NCBI GenBank assembly: GCA_029973975.1
Contig: JARKQF010000072.1
Span: 1-42,750, forward strand
DNA from: Paludibacter sp.
Lineage (GTDB): Bacteria > Bacteroidota > Bacteroidia > Bacteroidales > Paludibacteraceae
Direction: 5' to 3'
DNA: 42,750 nt
Made by a program: the position numbers and the translations under genes. The notes beneath the pieces are model-generated. The model had not been told where the DNA came from. It saw only the letters and a program-made list of their open reading frames with translations, and made no database searches. Below, piece by piece: positions 25,805 through 35,700 of the stretch. How positions within the stretch are numbered: position 1 is the first letter of the stretch; every line of letters starts with the position of its first letter.

Positions 25805-27452
25805 ATCCTGCATTCTGAACAAAATTTGAGTTTACTTCTATCTGAATTTGTGGAACCGGATACCATATCTTATACTCCGACCAGTTATTTTTGAGCAATT
25901 GGATACCTGTACGTAAATTTAAAGTACCCTCCTCCGGAAGTGTTTCTATAGTAGAAGTCATTTTTCCGAAGCGCATTAAATCGATTCGTCTTTTGGCTTC
26001 AAAACAAAGTTCACGTCCGCGTTCTTCAAGTAACTCCTCAACAAAATCATCCCGCTTGTATGCCGCAGTAATATCTTCAATCGACAATGTACCTTTAATT
26101 CTATCACGGATAGGGATAAATTGTTGACGTGCCAACGGCTCATTTCCCGTGAAATAAAGAGCTTCTGCATAGTGTAAAATTACATCCGCAAAACGGATAA
26201 GAGGATCGTTCATAGCACACTGACTCTGGAGCAACATAGAACCACTTCCCTGGTCGCTGATACGGAATTTACCCGTTGAGAAGAGCTGATAGGAAGAATT
26301 ATTCGATGTTCCGGAACTGGGGCGTGGAATATAGTAAACATATCCATCAACGGTTTCCTGTTGCGGAGCCGGACTGGTTGTATACATTCCGGTTATAAAC
26401 ATGTCACGGCGAATATCACCTTCAGTATATGATTTATACAACCTCATGGTAGGAAACATGCGTTGCCAGGTACCTCTGACAGTAACCGATCCTGCAGGAG
26501 CCAATACCGTATATACCGTTCGTGCATCAGATGTGTTCTTTGAAGACCATTCCGACATCAACAAGCATTCTTTATACTGAGTATTTTTACTCATTTCATA
26601 AAACAATTTCTTATATTCAGAAGCGTCTACCAGAATGTAAGGACAGTTATTAACAACATCCTCCAGCACGGTCTTTGCAGCTAAGCTTGTAGCATCCGCA
26701 TCAACCCAGGCGAAGCTGTTCAAAGGACATCTGTCCAATAATGTAACACCTACATTATAGCGTTTACAACTGGCTAAGTAGTTATATACCATTCCCAAAT
26801 AAGCACCTGCACCCCATTTATCAATACTGCATTTCAGAATCTTCTCTTCCGAATGATTTTCATACGCGTATTTGAGGTCAGAAATGATCAATGAATAAAT
26901 TTTCTCCAGATTTTCACGTGGAAGGCGAGGATCAACTGCAGGCTCAACACAATACGGAAGTCCGCCAAACAAAGAAGCCAGATGATTGTAATAGAATGCC
27001 CTGAGGAAACGCGCTTCAGCTGTAAACTGGATTTGTTGCTCCGGAGTCAGTTCTCCCTTGGGAGCCCTGTCGATCAAATAGTTGCAACGTGATATCCCGG
27101 TGAAAAATGCTTTCCAGAACGAATTAACATCTTGTGATTCAGTATTGTAATCTGCACGAAGCATACTCATAAGCGTAGCACTTGCTGTTGTTCCGATAAC
27201 ATTATCCGAACATCCCTCCAAGAAATATTGCAAGCCCTGGGAATAGGTTCCTCCCGATATATTTGAACCATCTGAAATAAACATTGCATTGATTACCTCA
27301 TAGCATCCCGCAAGTGCTATTTTGAAATCATTTTCATCCTTATAACTGTTTTCAGGTGAAGATATCGAGTAAGGTACTTGATCCAGAAAATCACATGCAT
27401 TACCGAATAATATCAGGGCAATAATTGCCATATATTTTGTTATTTTTGACAT
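25794..27452 (-). CDS. SusD/RagB-family outer membrane glycan-binding lipoprotein (552 aa)
   Basis: Surface lipoprotein that forms the lid of the SusC transporter and captures oligosaccharides. Signal peptide with lipobox Cys20 (FGNAC), then DFLDQVPYSISSPENSY, the classic SusD start. TPR-like helices follow (FTAEARFLRAFYYNHLASLFGGLPYC). The C-terminal SusD domain has IRFADVILHYAEALYF, ELLEERGRELCFEAKRRIDLMRFG and the ending WYPVPQIQIEVNSNFVQNAGY, all typical of the RagB/SusD family. It lies 33 bases after susC, and its stop codon is overlapped by the start of the beta-helix gene. Binding-site aromatic residues cannot be placed reliably, so the glycan is not predictable from this protein. Confidence 0.96.
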   Translation of the reverse strand: MSKITKYMAIIALILFGNACDFLDQVPYSISSPENSYKDENDFKIALAGCYEVINAMFISDGSNISGGTYSQGLQYFLEGCSDNVIGTTASATLMSMLRADYNTESQDVNSFWKAFFTGISRCNYLIDRAPKGELTPEQQIQFTAEARFLRAFYYNHLASLFGGLPYCVEPAVDPRLPRENLEKIYSLIISDLKYAYENHSEEKILKCSIDKWGAGAYLGMVYNYLASCKRYNVGVTLLDRCPLNSFAWVDADATSLAAKTVLEDVVNNCPYILVDASEYKKLFYEMSKNTQYKECLLMSEWSSKNTSDARTVYTVLAPAGSVTVRGTWQRMFPTMRLYKSYTEGDIRRDMFITGMYTTSPAPQQETVDGYVYYIPRPSSGTSNNSSYQLFSTGKFRISDQGSGSMLLQSQCAMNDPLIRFADVILHYAEALYFTGNEPLARQQFIPIRDRIKGTLSIEDITAAYKRDDFVEELLEERGRELCFEAKRRIDLMRFGKMTSTIETLPEEGTLNLRTGIQLLKNNWSEYKIWYPVPQIQIEVNSNFVQNAGYAD

Positions 27453-27485
27453 AGCTTTATGTATTTAACAGTTAATTAAAATCTC

Positions 27486-30400
27486 TTAGAAATTGACATT
27501 AATACCAAATGAATAATTACGTGTACGAGGATACGATGTTTGGTCTAATCCACGAAGAAACACTTCAGGAGAACGAACATCAGGATCAAGTCCGGAATAA
27601 TTTGTAAGAAGCAACACATTGTCAAGATTAACAAAAATACGCAGGGATGAAATATTAATTTTATTCAAAATACTTTTACTAAAATTGTATCCAAGATTTA
27701 CATTTTTCAATCGGACAAACGACCCGTCTTCTACAAAATACGAAGAAGCCCAGTTATTTGTTTGATTCAAAACACGAGCGTATTTATTTGAAGGGTTCGA
27801 CACAGACCAGCGATTCTCCCACGAATCACGCGTAATGTTATTTGTTAGGTTATTCAACCCGGGTTCACTCATTACTTTGAATGAATTCAACAAATCGAAA
27901 CCGTATGAACATTCGAGAAAAAATGCGATGTCAATATTGCCAATTTTAAATTCATTATTAAGTCCAAAGTTAAATTTGGGACTTGAATTACCAATAATAG
28001 TCCGGTCGTTTACATCAATCACATTTTCTTCACCATCAATATTTTTATATTTTCTGTCACCCGGGGCAACAGTCATCCCGTTAATTTTCGTCACCTCATC
28101 TTTGAGTGTATATCTGTAATTACTCATATTTTCATCGGTAATAACCGAGGCATCAACCGGTTCTCTTGTTGTACGATCAATCCAGTTAAAATCATCAACC
28201 TGATAATTGCCATCATACACGTAACCATAAATAACTCCAATAGATTCACCTACCTGTACGCGACCGATAGGCATGTCATAGAAAGGTCCGTATCTTGCAG
28301 TAACAGGAAAAAATGTTTCACCACCTAATTCGAGAACTTTGTTTTGGTTGTGATCAAAGTTAATGGTTGTAATCCATGAAAACTTCTTTTTTACGATGTT
28401 ACGTGTAACAAGCGTTAACTCAATTCCCTTATTAGACAAACGACCGATATTTTGCCATTGCTTAGCGAATCCGGTATGTGCTGCCACATTGGCATTATAA
28501 AGCATATCGTGCGTGTCTTTGTTATAATAATCCGCCACAAGACTTACTCTGCTTTTGAACAAATCAAGATCCACACCCAGGTTATACTGACGCGTGGATT
28601 CCCATTTCAGGGCAGGGTTTTCTGAACCGTTAGGAGCCATCCCAAATATTTTGTCATCGCCACCGGCGTATTGATTTGTTCCCATTGTTGCCATATACCG
28701 GTAAGCGGGAATACGGTCGTTCCCGGTAGTTCCGATACTGGCACGGAATTTCAGATTTGTGAGGTCTTCAGCCCAGCGCATAAAAGATTCGTCACTGGCT
28801 CTCCATGCAATAGAAACAGAAGGAAAGTAACCAACACGTGACAACGGACCAAAATTGGATGACGCATCAGCTCTCATATTAAAATTAGCATAGTAGCGCC
28901 CTTCATAATCATAAGTTAAACGCCCGAAAGCCGACATCCGATTGGTCTGTGTGACGTTAGTAGAAGGAGTTTGAACAATTTGCCCTTTACTTATATCGAA
29001 CACACCTGTTGACTGATCCTCGAATTTATCGGCACGCATGTAAGTCGACTCATAATGATACGAGTTTACCTCCCCCCCTATCATGGCATTAATCTTATGC
29101 TTTTTGGCCAGTGTTTTATAATAGTTGGCAGTAAGGGAAACGGTATAACCATCGGTATTGATTGCATTGACGGCAGCCCGACCCTCTGTAGCACGTCCCC
29201 ACCGGCTTTGTGTGGTATAGAACTCCATCATCTTTGAGTAAGTATTGGAGGTAGAACCACTCAATCGGATATTTAATTCCTGAATGGGTTTATATACAAT
29301 ATAGGCATTCCCAAGAAGACGGTCGAACTTAGTGTTTTTATAAGTTTCGTCGCTTACCATACTTGTAAGCGGTGTATATCCGTAAGCCAGTTCATCATCC
29401 ATTTCTGAATTGGTATAAAGATTAACAGGACGCTCGAGATACATGAGTTGGACGACACCTGTAAAAGCGGATGTTCCGGATTGCGATCCACTACTTATTG
29501 CTCCGTTCGAATTCGTACGACCCAGTGTAAGTGATCCCCCTGTAGAAAGTTTTTTTGAAATTTCATGATCTAATTTTAGCCGGCCGGAATACCTATCAAA
29601 GTTATTACTGAGAATTACTCCTTTTTGGTTCAGATAGCCTAAACTGGAAGAAAATCTGGTTTTATTTGATTGACCGTTCATTGAGATATCATAATTCTGA
29701 GTGACTCCAAGTCTTGTCATCTCTTCTTGCCAGTTATAATTATTAAGCCCCTCAAGAATAACATTTTTCGGCACAAGCCCCTCACCATAATCTTTACCCC
29801 AAACATCCTGATCGCCTCCTCCACGCGAAAATTTATAATCAACGTAGCCCTGCGCATCTAGCATATTATGGCCTTTGGCAATCTCATTAAATCCTACCGA
29901 AGCATTAACTGAAATATCAGTTCTATTCGAGGAAGCTCCACTTTTAGTAGTAATAATAATTACACCGTTAGCTCCGCGAGAACCGTAAATTGAAGTTGCC
30001 GAAGCATCTTTCAAAATATCAATCGAAGCGATATCATTGGGATTAAGGCTTGATAACGGATTATAGGTAGCCTGTCCCCCAACAGAAGAAGTTGCAACTT
30101 CCGATTCATTGATATCGATTTGCATGCCGTCAATTACATATAAGGGATAAATACCCGCATTCAAAGAATTGGCACCGCGGATAACGATATCCATTCCGGC
30201 ACCGGCCTCTCCGGAGGAAGTCCTTACCTGCACCCCGGCCACGCGACCTTGTAAGGCTGCAGAAATATCAGTAGCTCCGATTTTCGTTAAGTTCTCTGAT
30301 TTAATTGCAGAAATGGATCCCGTCAGATCTTTCCGCTGTGATTCACCATAGCCTATAACAACCACTTCATCCAGCGTTTTTGTATCTTCTTCTAAAATGA

Positions 30401-30695
30401 TACGATAATCTTTTTTATCACTGATCAGTATCTCACGTGATTCATACCCAATGTAAGAAACTAAGAGTGTTGACCCAACCGGAGCATCCAACGTAAACTT
30501 TCCGTCAAAATCCGTAATTATCCCTTTCTGCGCTCCCTTAATAATTAAGTTAGCTCCTATAAGAGCTTCACCAGAATGGTTAAGAACTACACCATTAATC
30601 TTAATTGTTCTCAATGAACTTGTTTGTGCCAGCACACCTGTTGTACACAAAAATGCACAGAACAAGATGCTAACGCATAGTTTTATAGATTTCAT
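27486..30695 (-). CDS. SusC/RagA-family TonB-dependent outer membrane transporter (1069 aa)
   Basis: Imports oligosaccharides across the outer membrane with energy from TonB-ExbBD. Signal peptide to about residue 23 (GVLAQ). A carboxypeptidase-D-like domain spans about 30-110 (INGVVLNHSGEALIGANLIIKG...GIITDFDGKFTL). The TonB box LDEVVVIGYG follows at about 113-122, then the plug domain with the SusC signature SIDILKDASATSIYGSRGANGVIIITTK, and a 22-strand barrel ending in RNYSFGINVNF. Length is usual for SusC. No N-terminal secretin/TonB short domain, so signalling through an anti-sigma factor is not expected; the HTCS is the regulator. It is preceded by a candidate promoter (30738-30745) and a paired 11-bp motif (30771-30803), and followed by susD after 33 bases. 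Confidence 0.97.
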   Translation of the reverse strand: MKSIKLCVSILFCAFLCTTGVLAQTSSLRTIKINGVVLNHSGEALIGANLIIKGAQKGIITDFDGKFTLDAPVGSTLLVSYIGYESREILISDKKDYRIILEEDTKTLDEVVVIGYGESQRKDLTGSISAIKSENLTKIGATDISAALQGRVAGVQVRTSSGEAGAGMDIVIRGANSLNAGIYPLYVIDGMQIDINESEVATSSVGGQATYNPLSSLNPNDIASIDILKDASATSIYGSRGANGVIIITTKSGASSNRTDISVNASVGFNEIAKGHNMLDAQGYVDYKFSRGGGDQDVWGKDYGEGLVPKNVILEGLNNYNWQEEMTRLGVTQNYDISMNGQSNKTRFSSSLGYLNQKGVILSNNFDRYSGRLKLDHEISKKLSTGGSLTLGRTNSNGAISSGSQSGTSAFTGVVQLMYLERPVNLYTNSEMDDELAYGYTPLTSMVSDETYKNTKFDRLLGNAYIVYKPIQELNIRLSGSTSNTYSKMMEFYTTQSRWGRATEGRAAVNAINTDGYTVSLTANYYKTLAKKHKINAMIGGEVNSYHYESTYMRADKFEDQSTGVFDISKGQIVQTPSTNVTQTNRMSAFGRLTYDYEGRYYANFNMRADASSNFGPLSRVGYFPSVSIAWRASDESFMRWAEDLTNLKFRASIGTTGNDRIPAYRYMATMGTNQYAGGDDKIFGMAPNGSENPALKWESTRQYNLGVDLDLFKSRVSLVADYYNKDTHDMLYNANVAAHTGFAKQWQNIGRLSNKGIELTLVTRNIVKKKFSWITTINFDHNQNKVLELGGETFFPVTARYGPFYDMPIGRVQVGESIGVIYGYVYDGNYQVDDFNWIDRTTREPVDASVITDENMSNYRYTLKDEVTKINGMTVAPGDRKYKNIDGEENVIDVNDRTIIGNSSPKFNFGLNNEFKIGNIDIAFFLECSYGFDLLNSFKVMSEPGLNNLTNNITRDSWENRWSVSNPSNKYARVLNQTNNWASSYFVEDGSFVRLKNVNLGYNFSKSILNKINISSLRIFVNLDNVLLLTNYSGLDPDVRSPEVFLRGLDQTSYPRTRNYSFGINVNF

Positions 30696-30737
30696 AATAT
30701 TAAAAATTGATTAATTAGATTTTGTATTTGAGACAGG

Positions 30738-30745
30738 CAAATATA
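30738..30745 (-). promoter_or_regulatory. -7 promoter element of susC
   Basis: The minus strand reads TATATTTG, a full match to TAnnTTTG, 42 bases before the susC start codon. At the -33 position (about 30768-30771) the minus strand has TTTC rather than TTTG, a weak site as expected for an activator-dependent promoter. The paired motif begins directly behind it. Confidence 0.55.
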
Positions 30746-30770
30746 CGTGGAAACAACGCTGTAATTTGAA

Positions 30771-30803
30771 AATTTTGTTCATAAATATAACTAATATTGT
30801 TCA
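30771..30803 (-). promoter_or_regulatory. Candidate HTCS operator, copy 1 (paired 11-bp motif)
   Basis: AATTTTGTTCA (30771-30781) and AATATTGTTCA (30793-30803) are direct repeats exactly 22 bp apart on the plus strand. Together with the pair at 16721-16753 the consensus is ARTWTTGTTCA. The pair lies 76-108 bases upstream of the susC ATG and just upstream of the expected -33 element, where an AraC-type activator would touch RNA polymerase. The regulator is most likely the HTCS encoded at 32714-36754. Confidence 0.65.
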
Positions 30804-30881
30804 ATGTTGCACCTATTATGCAGTTAACTACATACATCACCATTTTTATTCATTTAGCTGAAATTATTCACATCCTAAAAC

Positions 30882-30901
30882 ACGCTGGTTTATTCCAGCG
30901 T
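30882..30901 (-). terminator. Hairpin over the stop codon of the GH28-like gene
   Basis: ACGCTGG (30882-30888) and CCAGCGT (30895-30901) form a perfect 7-bp stem with a 6-base loop that contains the stop codon. On the minus strand GTTTTAGG follows, a short T-run. It should separate the GH28-like transcript from susC, which agrees with susC having its own promoter. Confidence 0.6.
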
Positions 30902-32182
30902 AACTTCTGTATTTGTTAATTGAAACACGGAATCTTTTGAATTAACAACATGCCTGCCTTTTACAAGAAAATTCTTAAAGCTTACATTTTTGATTCCACC
31001 TTCTTTTTTAGCCAGTATTACGACAGGAACATCTTTGCCGTTTGTATAGCTTACATTCTCAAAGCGAATATTTTCAATAACTCCTCCACCACTTCCCCAT
31101 GCACTACTTTCTTCCGGTTTAATCTGTTCTATCCAAATAAGATTTTCATCAACCGACTCAATGCGTATATCCTGATAAAGGACATCCGACACTTTACAAT
31201 TTCCGATATGATGAATAGATATTGCAGCCCTTTTAAAAGGATGAGAAAAGGTCTGTTTACGAATGATATCTATGTCCTCAAAGCGAATATTACGAACAAA
31301 ATCACCATCCAGTTCCCATCCTATTTCTAAGGCATTACCTCTGACTCCACTCCAAAATACAGAATTTGCTATGTAAACATTTTCCACATTACCTCCGAAT
31401 GACCATTTTTTTGTTTTGATAGAAATACCATCATCCTCGTTACGAACAAATAAATCTTTAATTACCACATCATTTGTTGCCAGTATATCAATCCCATCAG
31501 AAAACACCTGAGAAGCAAGAATCTTAGTATTGATTATTTTAACGTCATTACATTCAAATAAAGAACACGTCCATCCATTCTGACTTAATAATACGGGACC
31601 ATTGATTTCAATATGTCTGCTTTTTTCAAAACGGACTGCACGCCTGGTTTCACGGCCATCAATAATCCCATAACCTAATATTTTTACATTCGTATTTCTA
31701 TACCCAATAAAATACCCCTTAATCACAGCGCCTTCTTCGAGAAAAATCGTAACATTATCTCCTTTGATATCATAACGTCCTATGTGGTGTACTCCTTTGC
31801 CAAACCGAATGGTTTCTGCAGGTAGATTGTTCCACTCCGCACGTTGCGGTATGTCGGCAAAAAGGTATATCGGACTATCATAATTATCGTTGAATGTTAC
31901 CGCAATCTTACTTCCCGGAAGAACTCCCTTCAGTTTAACAATATTATTTTCTATGCTGTATTTCACACCATACTTAACCGGTTTAATCTGAACGCTCTTC
32001 ACCCCGGAAGGCGCTTTTAACTCGACATTAACAGGTTCTTTGACTGTAAAACGCGCAAATCGACCGACTTCCGTCATCTCTGTTGAAAAATGAACACCTT
32101 CCTTTAATAACAAAAGGTCTGCTCCTGAAATACAAACACAGTAAAATAATGCAGAAATCACGAATAAAGATTTAACTTTCAT
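30890..32182 (-). CDS. GH28/GH49-like beta-helix glycosidase (430 aa)
   Basis: Exported protein with a signal peptide (MKVKSLFVISALFYCVCISG). Residues about 22-120 form a beta-sandwich-like N-terminal domain. From about 125 a right-handed beta-helix begins (IRFGKGVHHIG, VTIFLEEGAVIKGYF, VKILGYGIIDGRE). This two-domain order resembles GH49 dextranase/isopullulanase and some GH28-like proteins. Three acidic sites sit where the catalytic aspartates are expected: Asp229 and Asp232 in SDGIDIL, and Asp250-Asp251 in RNEDDGISIK. The GH28 motifs GHG and RIK are not seen; GNALEIGWE takes the GHG position. So hydrolase activity is likely, but the family and substrate are open. It stands between the HTCS and susC with its own terminator; no copy of the paired motif was found upstream. 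Confidence 0.72.
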   Translation of the reverse strand: MKVKSLFVISALFYCVCISGADLLLLKEGVHFSTEMTEVGRFARFTVKEPVNVELKAPSGVKSVQIKPVKYGVKYSIENNIVKLKGVLPGSKIAVTFNDNYDSPIYLFADIPQRAEWNNLPAETIRFGKGVHHIGRYDIKGDNVTIFLEEGAVIKGYFIGYRNTNVKILGYGIIDGRETRRAVRFEKSRHIEINGPVLLSQNGWTCSLFECNDVKIINTKILASQVFSDGIDILATNDVVIKDLFVRNEDDGISIKTKKWSFGGNVENVYIANSVFWSGVRGNALEIGWELDGDFVRNIRFEDIDIIRKQTFSHPFKRAAISIHHIGNCKVSDVLYQDIRIESVDENLIWIEQIKPEESSAWGSGGGVIENIRFENVSYTNGKDVPVVILAKKEGGIKNVSFKNFLVKGRHVVNSKDSVFQLTNTEVTLE

Positions 32183-32713
32183 ACGTTTAAATTTTATTTT
32201 TTAGTTGTAGTATGGAAATCTCGATGAACTAATTTAATCATTCAATAAATTTAGCTGTTTCTCGCGACTCGGCATAAACCGAACAAGTTCGGTTCTGCAC
32301 TCACTGCTCAAAACATTCGCATGAGCGAAATAATTGATTAAATTAGTTCATGTTCGTTTCATAACTTAATCTTGAATATTTAAAATAGAATATAATATCT
32401 GAAATGTTGATTTATTTCGGGTATCGTTATCCTGAATTGAATAATTGTGTTTGAAGAACATTCTTAACAAACCAATTAGACATTAACAACAGACGAACAT
32501 CGAACAAAATTAGATATTAGGGGTAAAAGTTCTGAAACAATTTTGACCATAAATGTGGGTGTTTTTAGACATTTATCTTGTGTCAGAACAAAAGAATATA
32601 CTTTTCATGGCAAAGCAGCATTAAAAAGAGTATCGGGAGAGTGGATAATAAATGCCTGCTGATATTTACCCATTTCTCAAAAAAACAATTGAGGAAAAAG
32701 AAATAGTATTGTA
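32183..32713. other. 531-base intergenic region between the HTCS and GH28-like genes
   Basis: No gene of useful length is present. The part next to the GH28-like ATG (32183-32206) matches the leader of the lipoprotein gene at 361-885. A large inverted repeat occupies 32224-32351. Further right the sequence is AT-rich; CGAACAAAATT at 32501-32511 is a 10-of-11 match to the inverted candidate operator motif but has no partner at 22 bp. No clear TAnnTTTG box for the GH28-like gene was found. The end next to the HTCS stop has only a weak CTCAA/TTGAG hairpin. Confidence 0.6.
32224..32351. repeat. 128-base inverted-repeat element
   Basis: ATGAACTAATTTAATCA (32224-32240) is repeated perfectly inverted at 32335-32351 (17 bp). 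At its centre AACCGAAC (32277-32284) and GTTCGGTT (32287-32294) form a perfect 8-bp hairpin with a two-base loop. The arms show weaker symmetry between these (ATTTAGCT against AGCGAAAT). It could be a miniature inverted-repeat element, a structured leader RNA, or a regulatory hairpin. Confidence 0.6.
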
Positions 32714-35700
32714 TTATGTTATATTAATATTGCTACAATCATTCTTTAAATCTGTCGGACTTTTCCCAAAATGTTTTTTAAAACGAATACCAAAATAACT
32801 AAGCGAACTAAAACCTAATTCATAGGCAATATCTGAAACGCTTTTTTGAGGTTCATTCAGAATCATCCAGGCCGCACGTTTCATTTTTAAGGTTTGAATA
32901 AACTCTGCCGGAGATTGTTTGGTTATTTTCTTTATTTTATTACTTAGTAATGTTTTAGACATAGCCATCTCTGCACATAAGAAAGGAACCCCTAATTTTT
33001 CATCATTTATGTTTTCCTCAATAACAGAAACTAGCTTCTGTAAAAAAAGCGTATCCTGAGTACTGCTTGCTATTGTATCGGCAGATGTTGAAATTGAATG
33101 ACGATATTTGTGAATCAAAGCATCCCGGTTACGAAGTAAAGCATTGCACTTGGCAATTAATATTTCAATACTGAAAGGTTTTATGATATAATCATCTGCT
33201 CCGGCACAAATTCCCTCGATATTCTGATCTTCGGTTGAACGTGCCGTTAAAAGCACTACGGGAATATGTGAAGTCTCCAATGTTCCTTTAATTTTAGAGC
33301 ACAATTCCAAACCATCCATCACCGGCATCATCACATCACTGACAATAATATCCGGTTGTTGTTCTTCCGCCAAAGCAAATGCATCCAGTCCGTTAGATGA
33401 CTTTAGCACATTAAAGACCGGACTGAATACTGAAAACAGTAGATTTTGCAATTCCGGATCATCCTCTACAATCAAGATACTTTTCTTTTCTGCCTTTACA
33501 CCACTTTCAACAACTGTCTGTTCCCCGGCAGGCAATTCATCATCAATACTGTCATCAAATTCGACATTGAGTGAACTATTTAATGGAGTCGAATCGTTCT
33601 GAATCTCTTCGTTAATCCTTGAATCATTCTTAAACCAGTATTTATCAATTGGCAAAGCTACCATAAAAACCGTACCCTCTCCTTGTTTGCTTTCTGCCCG
33701 GATAAGTCCGTGATGTTGTTCAATGATGTTTTTCGCAATTGACAAACCAATCCCACTACCTTTGTTGTATTTATCATGTGAGAAGTTAGTTGAATCCTGA
33801 TAAAAAGGATCAAATATCTGGTCAATTATCTTACTTGAGATACCTTGTCCGGTATCCGTAACCCTGACAGTTAGCATTCTGACACAAGACTTCTTCCTGA
33901 CTTTATAAAACAAAGAGGTCAGTTTGGGCCAGATTAAATCCGGCTTAGGTTTATTGACTGCAATATCTACATCTTCAAGATTTACTCTAACGAAAATACT
34001 TCCTCCTTTCGGAGTATGCATAAAAGCATTCATAAGTAAGTTGAAAAAAACTTTCTGAAGCTGTGTGTAATCATAATAATAACATAAGTTCTCTGCTTCA
34101 ACCTCAAGTTTAAAGTTGATTTCCCGGTAGATTGCATATGATTGAAATGAATTATAGATATTATTAATAAACTCCGAGAAATCTTTGTTTGAAACAGACA
34201 GGAGTTTGTATCCCAGCACTTGCTTTTCGAAATCGAGCAGTTCAGTAACCAGTTCCTGCATTTTTTTTGCATTCTCAAATGCACTTTGTAAGCTTTTGCT
34301 CCTTGACTTACTATTATTAACGACCATTTCCAGATTACCGGTAATAAGCGTTAAAGGAGTTCTGATTTCATGTGAAACATTTGTAAAGAAGCGAAGCTTA
34401 GCCTGTGCATTGGCTTCTTGCTGTTTCAATTTTTCACGAAAGAGAATACGCGAATAAAAGAAATAAAAAACACCAAAAACAAACAACAAGAATAAAACAA
34501 AATAGCCTGTTTTTGCAAGCAAAGTATCATACCAGGGGGGTAATGCACGAATCGGCAACTTTATTTCCTTGACATCACTCATTTCAAGATCAGAATAAGC
34601 CCTCACTTTCAGCACGTATTTCCCCGGAGGTAAGTTCATGTAAATAACTGGTGACGAGAGAGAAAAACGTGTCCACTCAGTTTCATATCCTTCCAGACAA
34701 TATTCATAAAATGTGTGTTGAATATGTGAATAATCCGTAGAAGCAACCTCAATTGCAATATTCTTTTGCAAATGGTTTAGTTCAATTCCTTTTGTATAAG
34801 TAAGAGAAAGTTTATCTACAGATATCCGGTCGAGGACATCAATATTCTGATTATTAATCCTTAGCCGGTCAAAATAGATTGATTTGGGTTGTTCTACATC
34901 TATCAGATTATTGGACAGCATAGCTATTCCTGTTGTCCCCCCAACAAGTATTTCCCCATTGGCCCGTTGCAAAATGTATCCGTTACGGGTCGAACGGAGG
35001 GGGTATCCATTTGACTGATTGTACGCAACGCTACGCCTTTTTTCGGGAAAGAAAAGTGAAAACCCGCTGTTTGTTCCCAGTAAAATGACCCCATCCTTTG
35101 TTTGACTTATGGTACTGATAAATTCATCTCCTATACCAACATTGTGTTTGTTATAGAGTGCTGACTGATTGTTATCAATCATTAGAAGTCCATAACGCAA
35201 CACTGACATCCAGATACGACCAACATCATCCTGAAAAATCCCTTTGAACTGAACGTCATCAGGAAAACTCTGGAGCATTTCATTTAAGACCCTTTCTGTC
35301 GTTCTTTTTGTAAAATTATATTTATACACACCAACTCCTGTTATCCACAGATTACTGTCTTTATCTATCAACAACGAATGCACAAGAGACCGGTACGATG
35401 AAACTGGATATGCCTTATCCGTATTATCCATGTCTATTGCAAATACGCCATTGGAGGTACCCAGATAGAGTGTCCGTTCGTGATTTACAATATCATTTAT
35501 TACGACTATATCCTTATTCATTTGCTCAACAGCAAACTTAACTTTTGTAAGCTTGTTCCGAGCTATTGAGTAACAGTACAAACCCTCCAAATACGTTCCA
35601 ATCCATATTATATCCTTATCACGGTCATAATATGCCGATTTTGTTTTTTTTATATCAGACAAAATCAACTGCACATTACCTTTCCTTTGTTGACGAAGGA

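Noticed and set aside
30950-31330. 126-codon plus-strand open frame antisense to the GH28-like gene
   Set aside because: Composition looks like reversed beta-helix rungs (Y/F/N/I rich), with no start context or domain.
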